Below, in pieces: positions 41,008-52,861 of a stretch of 64,000 nt of DNA; positions within the stretch are counted from its first letter, which is position 1, and every line of letters begins with the position of its first letter. Origin of the DNA: Limnanthes douglasii subsp. nivea (lineage: Eukaryota; Streptophyta; Magnoliopsida; Brassicales; Limnanthaceae); NCBI GenBank assembly GCA_036936605.1, contig JAUPFV010000002.1, forward strand, positions 316,960,893-317,024,892, read 5' to 3'. A program made the translations under genes and the position numbers. Below the pieces are notes generated by a model. The model did not search any database. It saw only the letters and a program-made list of their open reading frames with translations, and was not told the origin of the DNA.

Positions 41008-42787
41008 GTGGAGCTTGAAGTAGAACCAGTTTCTAGCAGGTCAAATAATTCAAGTGGTTTTGAGGTGGATCCAGAATCAGGAGGTGAAGCGTCAGCATCG
41101 GATGATAGTGACGATGATGCACCCGAACCAGAACAACAACCTTATAGCATAGCATTCGGCAGAGAAATAAGAGATATTAGACTTCCAAAAAGGTATGCGA
41201 ATCTAGTTGCATATGCTCAATCAGTTGCAGAAGATGTTGAGATGCAGGAACCTAGAAGCTACAAAGAAGCTATATCAAGTTCAAAGGTAAATCGATGGAT
41301 TGGTTCTATGGGGGAAGAAATTGAATCTCTTTATAAGAATCAAACATGGAAGCTTGTTGACTTTCCTAAATGACGGAAGATAGTAGGCAATAAATGGGTG
41401 TTCAAGAAAAAGGAAGGTAATCCAGGGGTTGAGGCATCTCGATTCAAGGCAAGACTGGTCGCTAATTTTTTGACTCAAAGGGAAGAAATCAACTTCAATG
41501 AAGTATTTTCTCCAGTGGTGAAGCATAGTTCGATTCGAGTTTTGTTAACCATATTAGCTTTGCAAGATTTAGAGCTTCAGCAGTTGGATATGAAGACTGT
41601 GTTTCTACATGGTGAATTGGAAGAGCTAATCTAAATGAGACAACCAGAGGGATTTATCGAAGCTAATATGGAGGACAAAGTTTGTCTGCTGAAAAAGTCA
41701 TTGTACGGTTTAAAACAGTCACCTAGGCAACGATACAAACTTTTTGATACATTCAGGGTGTCAAAAGGGTTCACGAGGAGTCCATGTGATAGTTGTTTGT
41801 ATCATCAAAATATGTCAGATGATTCTTATGTTTACTTGTTGTTGTATGTAGATGATATGCTTATTTTCTGATTGTAGTATGTCATACATTGTGCATATAA
41901 AGAAGCAGCTTAGTGTCGAGTTTGAGATGAAGGATCTGGGTAGAGAAAAGAAAATTCTTGGTAAGGAGACTATCAGGAACAAAGTTGTAGGATCATTACA
42001 CTTGTCTCAACCAAGCTATATTGAGAAAGTGTTACAACGATTCAACATGTTTGATGCTAAAGTAGTTAGCATTCCGTTTACAACTCATTTCAAGTTGTCT
42101 GCAATAGGAGCGGTCAAGGACGATGCTGAGTTGGAACAAATATCGAAGGTTCCATATGCAAGTGCAGTTGGAAGTATCATGTATGCTATGGTATGCACAT
42201 ATCCTGATATTTCACATGAGGTTAGTATAGTTAGCAGGTACATGTGATGTCCTGGGAAAGAACACTGGCAGGTAGTGAAATGGATACCTCGGTATATTAA
42301 GAATACTGTGAACGTTGGCTTAGCTTTTAACAAAACTGATATTGGTGAATCGCTGAATGATATTGCAGGATCATTGGTTGGTTTTGTTGATTCTGATTTT
42401 GCAGGTGATGTGGATAAAATAATATCTCTGACACGATATGTATTTACTCTCACTAGGAGTGCAATCAGTTGGAAAACACAGTTGCAAGCTACTGTAGCTT
42501 TGTCTACGACAGAGGCAGAGTACACGGCGATAGCAGAAGCACTTAAAGAGGATATATGGTTGCAAGGTTCGGTGGCAGATTTGGGCTTGGATACGACTAC
42601 TACAAAAGTGTTTTGTGATAGTCAAAGCGCCATACACCTTACAGAGAACCCGATATACCATGAGTGTACAAAGCACATAGATGTCAAGTATCATTTTATT
42701 CGTGATATAATATCAAAGGGGAGTGTTGATGTGAAGAAAGTGTCTACACACGATAATCCAGCAGATATAATAACCAAGGTAGTATAA
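41008..42787 (+). pseudogene. pol: Reverse transcriptase and RNase H of element E
   Basis: RT: NQTWKLVDFPK, stop, NKWVFKKKEGN, ARLVANFLTQREEINFNEVF, QQLDMKTVFLHGELEE, stop at 41,632, then MRQPEGF, LKKSLYGLKQSPRQRYK, and YLLLYVDDMLIF with the YVDD box at about 41,846. A stop at 41,869 follows. Next are VEFEMKDLGREKKILG and SVGSIMYAMVCTYPDI. RNase H: GFVDSDFAGDVD, ALSTTEAEYTAIAEA, KVFCDSQSAIHL, ECTKHIDVKYHFIRD. Most blocks are still readable, with four or five stops in one main frame. Confidence 0.9.
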
Positions 42788-42927
42788 GTTCAAAAGTTTA
42801 GAGAGTGCCTAAACTGGATTGGTGTTTACAGTATAGAGTGAATGCCTTAGGGGCATTTGGTGAGTCAGAAAAAGATAAGTTTCTTTGTTGATAGTGAAGA
42901 AATGATATTCGCCTCAAGGGGAAGATT

Positions 42928-43274
42928 TGTTGTGAATTAGTCGAATAGTGCCTTGACAGTGTATTGTCTCAGTTTTGTGTCATTGACGGTAAGTTGTAAT
43001 ACAATGGATGGTTTTCTTATTAGTGTATATGAGCCCATTAGGCCCACTGTCTAGTGAATTCATTTATTCCCTATAAATATACTATTAGAGCTATACAAAA
43101 TACAATCTAAAATTTGTAACCTTTTCTATCATAGTGAAACTCTTTTCTCTGGCGGCGCCCGTAGACGTAGACAATTGTCGAACCACGTTAAATCCTGTGT
43201 TCATTTCAGTTTGTCCTTTGCATATGTTATGTGTTTGAGCCATTTTGTGATAATTGCATAGTGATTTAATAACA
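42928..43274 (+). repeat. 3' LTR of element E
   Basis: 347 bp, preceded by the purine tract CAAGGGGAAGATT. CTATAAATAT lies at 43,071-43,080. It ends TTTAATAACA and is followed by TAACC. Confidence 0.9.
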
Positions 43275-43595
43275 TAACCATATTTATTTATTCAACCAAA
43301 ATACTTATACTTTAAAATAGTTTATGTCCAAAACAGTTATAATTTTAAATGATGAAGCTGGCCAAAAATTTCAAATTCAAATTCGAATTAATTTTCCAAA
43401 TTCAAAATTTCCATGAATTTTCGTTGTAGCCTTATCATTCAGAATAAATTTAACCACAGTCAGGCTCCGCCCCTTGAACCCACTAATCATAATATATTCT
43501 AATGAGCGTGTACTCCACACTCTCCGACTTACTCGATAATATATTACAACTACATTGATCGACTAGTCAATCCAATTACACTAAAATATCCAACA

Positions 43596-44215
43596 CGAAG
43601 CATAACAACAGGTGGTCTAAATTCGAAACAAATCAGGAATAGGTGTAAAATAAAACCGAGATTAGGTATTTTATCAAGAAAATGTGGTACATGCACAGGT
43701 GCAAGCTCAAAATAAGGTTGAGAGTGAACCAAACCAAGTTGAGAAAGAAATCTAGGTTGAGGATACATAATCCAGGTCTAAAAAAAATAAATCCTAAAAA
43801 AATATGCACATATTCATATAAAATGATGCACAAGTTGAAGTAATTAAATATGTTTTAGCTTTGATAGGCTGATCCCGCATTCTTAAACTTGAATAGCATT
43901 ACAACGTAACAATACAACCCTTGATTGGTGGTAAACGTAGTATCATCTTGATCCCTCGGGTCCATTTTTATTTGGTTGTATCCGAGAGTATGCGTCAATA
44001 AAGAAAAATATTTTATGGTTCGAGGTAGCATCGACGAATTGGTCTATTCGGTGTAAGGGTAATAAATCTTTGAGACACGCCCGGTTGAGGATGGATAAGT
44101 CGATACATATTGTCTATTTTTTGTTTTTAAATATTACTAGGACGGGGTTTGCCACCCATTCAGGGTAGCTAACCTTCTGTATATGGCCCATAGCTAATAA
44201 TTAATCGACCTCTTA
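43596..44215 (-). mobile_element. Repeat V copy 3 continued, with decayed Ty3/gypsy RT
   Basis: 43,596-44,010 is the rest of unit V (GAGGATACATAATCCAGG and CGTCAATAAAG words). From about 43,990 to 44,215 the minus strand reads, with one stop, MGHIQKVSYPEWVANPVLV, then ICIDLSILNRACLKDLLP, then RIDQFVDATS. This is the start of a Tat-type RT (compare HIKESHYPLWTANPVLV and DFTDLNRACP in B). It shows that the V family derives from a minus-strand gypsy element. It ends where copia element F begins. Confidence 0.75.
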
Positions 44216-44218
44216 TTA

Positions 44219-46230
44219 TGGTGGAGACTAAAGTCTCACATGGGTCAAACATGGGAAGGTTTAGTAGTATATAACTAAGAACATATCTCAACTAGTTTGA
44301 GGCCTTTTGAAAGTGGGCCAAAACGAAAGTTGTGCGGGCCTTCAGGCCTAAAGCGTACAATATCATACTAGTGTATGGAGATCGGTTGTTCTTACTTATA
44401 TATGGATGCAAAATATGAGGCACTTATATTCCCAACACGTGGTATCAGAGCTTTCTTTCTCATAGAGTGTGTGTATGAAGAGTGAAAATGAGCGGTAAAT
44501 AAGGGATGGTGAGAGCTTATAGGGAAGGAATCACGCAACCAAAAAGACAACATGGTGTTGAAGAAGTTTCAAAAGAGTGAGCCGAAGGTAATGAAATTTA
44601 AGGATCTGAAGGTGTAAAATTACTTGTTTGCATTGTTGGATAAGACAATACTTAAACGATAGCAAAGAAGGAGACATTAAAGGAAATCTGAATGTCGATG
44701 AAGACAAATTTCAGGGAAATAAAAGAGTTCAAAGCACTCAACTTCAGGGGCTGAGAAGAAACTTCGAAATACTTGAGATAAAGGGAGGAACATTGGATAA
44801 GACATGCATGACACCAAAATGATGGAGAAGAAACTTCGAACACACTCATTGAGAAATTCACATACATTGTATGTGTAATAGAAGAGTCCAACAACATTAA
44901 GGAATTATCGGTTGATGAATTACAGAGCTCGTTGTTGGTTCATGAGCAGAATATTTCAAAGCATAATAGAGAAGAACATGCTTTGAAGATGGAAGCATGA
45001 AGAGGACGTGGACCGATGTACAAAATCGAGGAGGATGTGTGTATCGAGGTAGAAGAGGAGGTCGAGGAAGAGGATACACCACGTTTTTAGTAAATAAAAT
45101 GTTGAGTGTTTCAAATGCCATAAGTTAAGAAACTTCAAGAATGAATGTCCTAGTTGGGAGAAAACAGTAAATTGTGCACATTTAGAGAAAGATGTGCTAC
45201 TTATGGCACATGTAACACTTGCCAAAAAAGAAGATAAACAGGTATGGTACCTTGACTCTGGTTGAAGCAACCCTATGTGTGGGAAAATGAGTGGTTTAGT
45301 GATTTTGATGACAAGTTTATGCAATTTTTTAAGCTGGGAGATGATTAAAGAATACAAGTAGAGGGAAAGGTATATCTGAGCCTAGAAATTAATGGTATAA
45401 CACAAGTGATTTCATCCTTCTACTATGTTCCTGGACTAAAACAATATTATTTTGTGTTGTTTAACTTCAGTCAGAAGGGATTAAAAATCATTATTGAAGA
45501 AGATATATGTGAAGTGTTAAACAAAACATAAAGGGTGGTTATGCAATCAACAATGTCCACGAACAGGATGTTTGTGATTCTCGCAAAGGTGAAGGAAGCT
45601 AGAAGCGAGATGAAGTTAAATCATTCACAAAGTTCGGATGACACTGAAGATGAAATTTAACATAGAAGGTTTGGCATGGGAATGGGATGGAGAACTTTTT
45701 GGTGAAAAATTCATACATGTTTCTGGTGATGAAGAACATGGATATACTTGTGAAAACTCACAAGAAGAGCCAAATACTGATCAAGTAAATCCAAAAGAAG
45801 AAGGAAACAATTGAGATTGAGGAGAATGAACATAAAACAGGAGTTCACAAACATGCGAAGCGGAGTCAAATGAGGTTGCAACCATGAACAGCGAATTAGG
45901 GGAATCCAGTGCTGGTACAAAACAAAGCAAAACTGGCAGAATTATTCAAAAGTCAATTTGAATAAAGGATTATGAATGCAATGAGATGGGTTTATTTACT
46001 GTATAAGACAAAGAATAAATAATAGCAATGTTTGTTGCTCGAGATGATCCTAGAACATTTGAAGAAGTTGTGAGACACAAAAAATGGAAGAATGCATGGG
46101 AGCAGATATAGGATCGATAGATGAAAATCTTACTTGGGAGTTGCAGTGAAGGAAGAGTAAATTGGAGTCGAGCGTATCTAGTTCATGGTAGGGATTGAAG
46201 AATAAAAGCTAACACCTAGTCTTTAGCCAC
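44219..46230 (+). mobile_element. Ty1/copia retrotransposon, element F, truncated
   Basis: A short LTR-like segment (44,219-44,437, starting TGGTGGAGACTAAAGTC and ending CCCAACA) is followed by the primer site TGGTATCAGAGC (44,440-44,451). A decayed gag-protease region, a deleted integrase and the start of RT come after. No second LTR copy was found, and the right limit is set where coding similarity fades. The wording is close to the TNT1/Tork group. The right end was probably removed by deletion. Confidence 0.75.
44460..46150 (+). pseudogene. gag-protease and linker remnants of element F
   Basis: Gag traces LRRNFEILEIKGG and TMYVCNRRVQQH-like pieces. A zinc knuckle CFKCHKLRNFKNEC lies near 45,107-45,148, with the His of the usual GHF lost. 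Protease: VWYLDSG, stop, SNPMCG near 45,243-45,285, then FFKLGDD, VISSFYYVPGLKQ, and the MSTNRMFVIL region near 45,550-45,580. HRRFG near 45,661 should lead into the integrase zinc region but jumps to WEWDGE, which normally lies past the integrase, so the core is deleted. VARDDPRTFEEVVRHKKWKNAW (46,033-46,098) is the RT entry. Similarity ends soon after. Many stops. Confidence 0.72.
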
Positions 46231-48063
46231 ATTTGATGTTGTTTTACACATGTCAAGTAGAGGATTGAGTCTTTTTATTTTGTAGGGATAGTTTAGCTTA
46301 GTTGCTAATTGTTTGGAGTTTGTTTACTCAAGTTTGTTGCAGTCTTTTTAGGTGTTTATTTACTCATGTTTGTTGGAGTCTTTATTTAAACTTTGTATCG
46401 CTACTTTCAGTTTTAATAAGATTAAGAATTATTTAGCAATACTTTTTTTGTTTCTAAAACCTATATGATACCGAACCTTCGGTCATTACAATCAAGGGTG
46501 GTAGAACCCTTCGAATGTGAACCTAGTATGAGAAAGAGAGTAATCTTTGACAAAATTTCTATGAAGATGGCGCGCAAATATCTGGGACAAAAAAGTTAGA
46601 TGCTAAGAGAAATGTAATGTGTATATCCCAATTTTGGCTAGTCCTGTAGGAAAATAATAACCACAAAATACATTAAACTAAATATTTATTTGGCTATTTG
46701 AGTGTAAGGCGTCTGAAATGATCGATATGATGGTCAACCTTAATTAATTCTGAGAAAGACTTCTGCATATAAATAGGCATAAGGTGTTTGTTGATCACAA
46801 GGCAACAGAATCTGAACCAGTGCTAGATGAAGCCACTCACAATGTTTTCGAGGAAATTGAGTTGCGTATCGTTATACGAGAGTTGTGAACAAAACAAATT
46901 GTGAACCCAAGCAATCAGCGGGATGAATCCTTTAGTAAGGTCATCCACCACACCTTACAGAACATGGACTTGGGTCTATTTTGGAAGCTTTCTTTGTATA
47001 ATCAGATGTAGCAAATCTCGTTCCTTGTCGAACATGCCCGTAGGAATCTGTGAAGGAATGAAGCATTGAGTGATACTCATGAAGTTTCACACTTCCGTTT
47101 CAATATTGTGAGAATCAAATGTTTTCCCTTTTATTTTTTTGCATTCATTCATACGCATTCGATTTTTTTGCAAGTATAATATTTTTTGTGTATTTTTATA
47201 ATAATATTTTTATTTATAATATGTCTTTTGTTTCTGTTGAGGTCGAGCTTAGCTTGGATATCACTTGTGTTTTTTATTGAGTTATATTGAGTATTTATGT
47301 TTGTATTTGATTATATCACCAGGATGGATACACAGCCATTGCATAAGCAATTAAGGCTATATATGTTTCCAACAACATTTTTTCTTCGTTGGATGCCACA
47401 TTTACTATTTGTATCAAGTCTATCCATTTTGAGACCATTTATAGGGTCAGCGATGCTTGCTATAAATTGTGCTCGTTTATTGTACACAAAAAATTTAGTT
47501 CGAAACTTATAATGGGATTAGCAAACATCTGTTTCATAAATGACGATTGTATAAATTGTACATCTTTATTTTAAATAAGATTTTAGGTCGAACTTTTTTT
47601 TGATAGGTTACTACTAGCCTCTCCAGCCGTCCACGTGTATATATCTATAATGTGGTATGACAAAGAGACAAAGTGAATTTTCATTTGGATGATTTTTACG
47701 TATTTTCACACAACGACATATAATGTCACACCTTGTTCGTGGTGATCAGGCTCAGATGTAAATGTCAATACTTTTCTTAAAAATCAAACATTAAAGTTGT
47801 GCACATTTTTCTGGCCACTTGGTCTCATTTAGGTGCAAATGACGTTCGGACTCGAAAGCCATACAACATGGTGTGACGCACATTTGTGGCATGGTTATTC
47901 GGTCACATCAAAATGCAAATGACATATGGACTCGAAAGTCACACAACATGATACTCGTACTCGGACGAAACACATTTGATGCATAAACACTCGATCCAAT
48001 TAAGGTGCAAATGTATATCAGACACCTTCATTACGCGGCATGCTTGATATAAAAACTCGTGAG

Positions 48064-48217
48064 TCAAATATGGTGTTTGGATGTTTAGGTACCTAACGCA
48101 ATTTGATTACATAGCTCAGAAATCATTGTTCAGTCAAATGTCAAATATGGTGTTTTGATGTTTAGGTACCTAACACAATTTGATTATATAGCTCACAAAT
48201 CATTGTTCAGTTAATCA
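48064..48217. repeat. 77-bp tandem duplication
   Basis: TCAAATATGGTGTTTGGATG at 48,064 recurs at 48,141 with TTTAGGTACCTAAC after each. Both units end CATTGTTCAGT. A looser related pair (CGGACTCGAAAGCC and TGGACTCGAAAGTC) lies just upstream at about 47,850 and 47,928. Confidence 0.9.
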
Positions 48218-48711
48218 ATTTTGAACAAATATATTAAATTTACATAACACAATTGCACCAAATTTATTATTACTACGGCATAGAAAGAATACACCAACAA
48301 CATAAAAATATAATAATATGACAAAGTACAAAATTTATAGAAATTGTATTGTAAATAAAATTAAGAAAACTATACAATAGAATATACAAAATCAAATATA
48401 CTACGGGATGTTCCTCTGCGTCAACCATTTTGTAACTACCACACTTTATCTTAGTTGTCACAATGTGAGATCTAACTTACGGAGACCCTTGTCTTTTGTG
48501 TAAGGGAAAAAGCTCCGAAAATTTTTGTTCTCTATTTGAAATTTATAAAAATAAATTTGAAAATTATATTTGTTGTGTATTTGTGTTCGGTAATACTACA
48601 TTTGTTCGTACATTTTGATCCGGCTTTCCTTGACAGAGTCTAACTTGATGCTTGATGTGTTTCATTTGCATTTTCACCTTAATTTTTTATACGTGAAAGA
48701 ATGCATACCAT

Positions 48712-49320
48712 AACTTCGATGGCATAGAATGCATAAGAATTTTAGTTGGCACTCTAAGGGAAATATGCTAATTTCCTGTCAAATCAGATCAAAAAAAAGA
48801 AAAAAAAGGAAAGCACAAAAACAAAAATGAAATCAAAGACACAGTTGTTAACGGAGTTCAGCAAATTATGCCTACGTCTCCGGACCTGCTGCAGATCGAT
48901 TTTATTAGGAAAAACACAGTGACTCTGCCGTTTCTAGTGAATACACAAAAAAAACCTAGCACTAGGTTTTGTAGAGACTGTAACACTTAAAAAGGAAAAA
49001 ATATTACAGTCCTTAAAGTGTAATTTATAACCCCCTAAAATTACACTGTCTTTTCAATTCACTCCAGTTCTCTTTAATGTGCTTAGCACTTGCCTCATCT
49101 CCACTGTCTTTTCATCTAGCATCTCTTATATCCAATAATAACATGTTGAATAATGCTGGATTATTATGTCAAAATAACACATTCTACTTGAAGGTTATGA
49201 TGCATTTTACTCAAGTGATGGCAAGCACCGGCTTCATTGGAAATGCAGATAAGTTCAGAAAAACTTAACAGGCACCACAACTTCGATGGCATAGAATGCA
49301 TAAGAATTTTAGTTGGCACC
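48712..49320. repeat. 41-bp direct repeat 568 bp apart
   Basis: AACTTCGATGGCATAGAATG and the following bases to GTTGGCAC are at 48,712-48,752 and 49,280-49,320. A third short piece (ACAACTTCGATCGCATAGAAT) follows at about 49,324. The 527 bp between holds the 63-codon ORF at 49,077-49,268. Confidence 0.85.
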
Positions 49321-50110
49321 ACACAACTTCGATCGCATAGAATAAGGTTAACAGAATCTCCCGTTATATTTTATATTTTGGTACGATTATAATATCTAAT
49401 GGAATAATTCGATCTAATTTCTTGCATATCATTTAAAGATGTGATATAAACTGGTTATGGTAGTTCGGTTTGCTCAATCGACCAATCTGTTCCCTTCGAT
49501 GTAGAAATGGTCAAAAAAATTTACCAAATGTCTACGGTTCCACTAAATTTAGTTAATTCCTTTTCTAGAATTGTAATCCTATATCGGAAGTTAGAATCTG
49601 AATGTTATTTTTGAGAAACTGTATCATTTTTTTTTCTGGAACCCTGTGGTCATTCGACTTCCATCCATTTTGAAAACCAATGGAACCACCCCCAGAAGTA
49701 ATATCATCCCTTGCCTTCTGGGGAGCTTTAGTATATTCAGCCTCCTCTTTTAAAGTGTATAGCATCGGATAAGGACTATTAATACCCTTGAGATATGAAT
49801 CTTATTTTCAAACGGTGTAAAGTCCAAAAATAAATAAATAAATCAATCAAGAGTCGTATAGCCATAATAAAAACATCATTTTTCTTTTTGGATTTTTGAA
49901 TATTAATCTAGATTCATTCGAGTTTAAACATCCCACCACTGGTCTTGAAAGACCTTGCTATCAAAACTATAAACGCTTCGAATATCCTTGTCTTTTTACT
50001 GTGAGGGTGAAAAGTTGGACCCTCAAATCCCCTTTATGTTTGTAGTTGTAGTTAGGGGTGGCAAATAGTTCTGGAACCGCGGTTCAAAGCTGACAATCTG
50101 TTTATGAACT

Positions 50111-50280
50111 GGCGGTTTAACTGCGAAACTGGCCCATTAGAACTGCAAACTGGAAGGACCGCAAACCGTCAGGACCGCAAACCTTTAAGACCGCCACGAC
50201 CGCATAAGGAGTAAACTGGTAGGACCGCAAACCAGCAAGACCGCAACCCGCCAGGACTGCGAAACCACGGTTTATTTGTA
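50111..50280. repeat. Left subterminal repeat region of the hAT-like element
   Basis: GGCGGTTTAACTGCGAAACT at 50,111, then CCATTAGAACTGC, then several GGACCGCAAACC words. The same order, in the same direction, is at 52,938-53,036 near the right end. Such short GC-rich words near hAT ends are often transposase-binding sites; that role is inference. Confidence 0.7.
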
Positions 50281-50756
50281 AAAAACCGCGGTTTATTGGT
50301 AAATATTATAAATGTTTTATTTATTTTATAACCAAAATGTTATATTTAAAAAATATTGAGATATTGCATATTATTATAGAATTATTATTACATTTTGGTT
50401 AATATTAATTTGTTTTGGTTATTAATATTTTAAGTGTTGTAATTATTATATAATCCAAAATTTTAAATATTACTTATGTTATTATCACATTTTGAATATT
50501 ATTATTATGTTTTTAGATGTAGTATTAGTAGTGTTGATTTTAATATTACAAACCAAAACTATATCTTATCATGTTAAAATATTACAAATTCTATGGTTAT
50601 AATTTTAATATTACATTTTGAATTTTATTATTGTGATTTGGTTTTGAATATTACAAGTGTTATATATTATTTTTTAAACCAAAATCATATTTTATCATGC
50701 AAAAATATTACAAGTTATATTGTTATAAATTTTAATATTACATTTTAAATTTTATT

Positions 50757-51250
50757 ATTGTGATTTGGTTTTAAATATTGCAAGTGTTATTTACTATTTT
50801 AAGTTATATTGTTATAATTTTAATATGACATTTTGAATTTTATTATTGTGATTAGGTTTTAAATATTACAAGTGTTATTTATTATTTTTAAGTTATATTG
50901 TTATAATTTTAATATTACATTTTGAATTTTATTATTGTGATTTGGTTTTAAATATTACAAGTGTTATTTATTATTTTTAAGTTATATTGTTATAATTTTA
51001 ATATTACATTTTGAATTTTATTATTGTGATTTGGTTTTAAATATTACAAGTGTTATTTATTATTTTTAAGTTATATTGTTATAATTTTAATATTACATTT
51101 TGAATTTTATTATTGTGATTTGGTTTTAAATATTAAAAGTGTTATTTATTATTTTTAAGTTATATTGTTATAATTTTAATATTACATTTTGAATATTATT
51201 ATTGTGATTTGGTTTTAAATATTACAAATGTTATTTATTATTTTTTAAAC
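50757..51250. repeat. 89-bp AT-rich tandem array
   Basis: ATTGTGATTTGGTTTTAAAT starts at about 50,757, 50,845, 50,933, 51,023, 51,112 and 51,201, so the period is 88-90 bp with about six copies. An older partial copy lies at 50,630. Confidence 0.9.
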
Positions 51251-51898
51251 CAAAATCATATTTTATCATGGTAAAAGATTACAAGTTATATTGTTATAAT
51301 TTTAATATTAAATTTTGAATTTTATTATTGTAATTTTAATAATTATTATAAAATTATTATTACATTTTGGTCCGTATTAATTTGTTTTGTTTATCACAAA
51401 CATCATTCATTACAAGTGAAAATTAGCGGATTGGTGAGTATTAGTAAGTCTACGATTTATAGGCATTTTAAAACTTAAAACAACGATTTTTTTAAATATG
51501 CAATAAAATACTAATCAAAACTAATTAATATCGCAAATAATAAAAACTAAATTTAGACTAATACCAACTAATACAACTAATAACAAGCAATAACAACTAA
51601 CAACAACTAATAAAATTAGAATTAAAAGAACTAATTCAAATTACTATAACAATTAAATAACTTGATAAATTATACGAAGCTCTTAATTGAGCTATTATAA
51701 TGTTATCCCAACGTTATTTAAGTGTTTTTATCAAATAGAAACAATTTGCGAAAAAAAAATCAAATAATTCCGAAAGTAGGACTACAATATGTAAAATAAG
51801 AAATTTGAGTTTTCTAGAATATTTAGAACAAGTAGAGAGATTTAGAGAGACATAGAGAGGAGTATATGAATTTATGAGTTTGGATTTGGGGTCTCCTC

Positions 51899-51906
51899 TA
51901 TTTATA
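51899..51906 (-). promoter_or_regulatory. TATA promoter inside the hAT-like element
   Basis: Minus strand CCTCTATAAATAGAGGAGAC, an excellent plant TATA box. It is followed by a CT-rich leader (CTCTCTATGTCTCTCTAAATC) at 51,860-51,825. It is likely the old transposase promoter; no transposase frame follows. Confidence 0.6.
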
Positions 51907-51940
51907 GAGGCGACCAAAAAAAATTAAAAAAAACAAAAAA

Positions 51941-52066
51941 AAAATCCGGACCATCCGGACAGATCTCCGGACGCCCGGACCGGAAATTCGGGCCATCCGG
52001 AGATCTGTCCGGATGGTCCGGATTTTTTCGGGGCATCCGGAGATCTGTCCGGATGGTCCGGATTTT
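51941..52066. repeat. CCGGA inverted and direct repeat cluster (31-bp perfect hairpin)
   Basis: The 31-bp arm 51,941-51,971 (contains TCCGGACCATCCGGACAG) is the perfect reverse complement of 51,996-52,026. A further direct copy of the second arm is at 52,036-52,066. The 24-nt loop can form an inner GCCCG/CGGGC stem. It lies just upstream of the TATA box at 51,899. Confidence 0.93.
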
Positions 52067-52861
52067 TCCAGGGCATCCGGACTTTTGATTTTTTTTTTAG
52101 AAATTTTTATAGAATTGTTTTTTAACAATTATGTTTCAAGAAGTGTTTGTTTTGTTTCTTTTTTTTAGTAAATGTTATTTAAATCACTTTCACTTTCAAT
52201 TTTTATTTTGTTATGTACAAGTTATTTAAGTTTATGCATATAATTATACAATTCTAAAAAATTTAAATTTAAACTTCTAATATTGAATAGTTCGAAAATA
52301 CAATAAACTATATAATTCATCTAACCATAAACACTTCAAGCTTGAAAGAATCTAAAGAATCACCTAATAATTTAAAATTAGAATACAATTATATGTCTAA
52401 TAGGTATATATTATTTAATATGTACATAATATTAAATATAACATCTTAAATATCTAGTATGTTCAAACAATATACAAATCATTTCACAATTATATTGTTT
52501 ACGATATCTTGTTTAAGACAATCAAATTTTTATTTTTATATTTTTACAATTATTGAAAGTTGTAATCAAAATACAAGTAGATTATATATTTTATTTAATA
52601 TCTACATAATATTAAATAAAATATCTTAAATACAAAAATATAAATATATAATCAAACGTATCAAAATCAAATTACAATTATTTTTTTAGAATGTAATTGA
52701 TTGATTATAAAATTTCGATTAAAATGATAACATATTTAAATTAAAATACATGAAATAGCATAATTAACTCGTATATATATGGTATATATCTCAATTATTG
52801 AAATTAGATTCAATTAACACTTACAAATTAATTTTAAATAATATTATAAAATATTCCGATA

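Larger units (their letters stand above)
39698..43274 (+). mobile_element. Ty1/copia retrotransposon, element E, internally deleted
   Basis: 3.6 kb with LTRs of 362 and 347 bp, TGTT...AACA ends, and flanks GAACC and TAACC (4 of 5 match). Only a trace of gag remains, and it is joined straight to the integrase zinc region; protease and most of gag are gone. Integrase core, RT and RNase H follow. It lies within a solo LTR, which lies within a gypsy-derived repeat, giving three levels of nesting. Confidence 0.9.
39518..43595 (-). mobile_element. Solo LTR carrying a nested copia element
   Basis: Without the nested element this is about 496 bp (39,518-39,697 and 43,280-43,595). Its ends are TGCTGG...CCAACA (near-inverted TG..CA), flanked by the 5-bp duplication CGAAG (39,513-39,517 and 43,596-43,600). 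No internal retroviral sequence belongs to it, so it is a solo LTR left by LTR-LTR recombination. The minus orientation is judged from TTGAATAAATAAATATG and the better TGTTGG start on that strand, and is uncertain. Confidence 0.75.
46231..50044. other. Non-coding stretch between element F and the hAT-like element
   Basis: No gene is recognised in 3.8 kb. It holds a plant-like TATA box CATATAAATAGGC at about 46,767 in LTR-like surroundings, a 77-bp tandem duplication at 48,064-48,217 and a 41-bp direct repeat at 48,712-48,752 and 49,280-49,320. ORFs at 47,297-47,512 and 49,077-49,268 have no recognisable family and unremarkable composition. Confidence 0.6.

Noticed and set aside
47297..47512. 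71-codon ORF in the non-coding stretch
   Set aside because: No recognisable family, no start context or neighbours; length is within chance for this composition.
49077..49268. 63-codon ORF between 41-bp direct repeats
   Set aside because: No known motif; kept only as part of the repeat observation.
51898..52128. 76-codon minus-strand ORF over the CCGGA hairpin
   Set aside because: It is produced by the CCGGA repeats and A/T runs; composition is repetitive and it spans promoter-like sequence.
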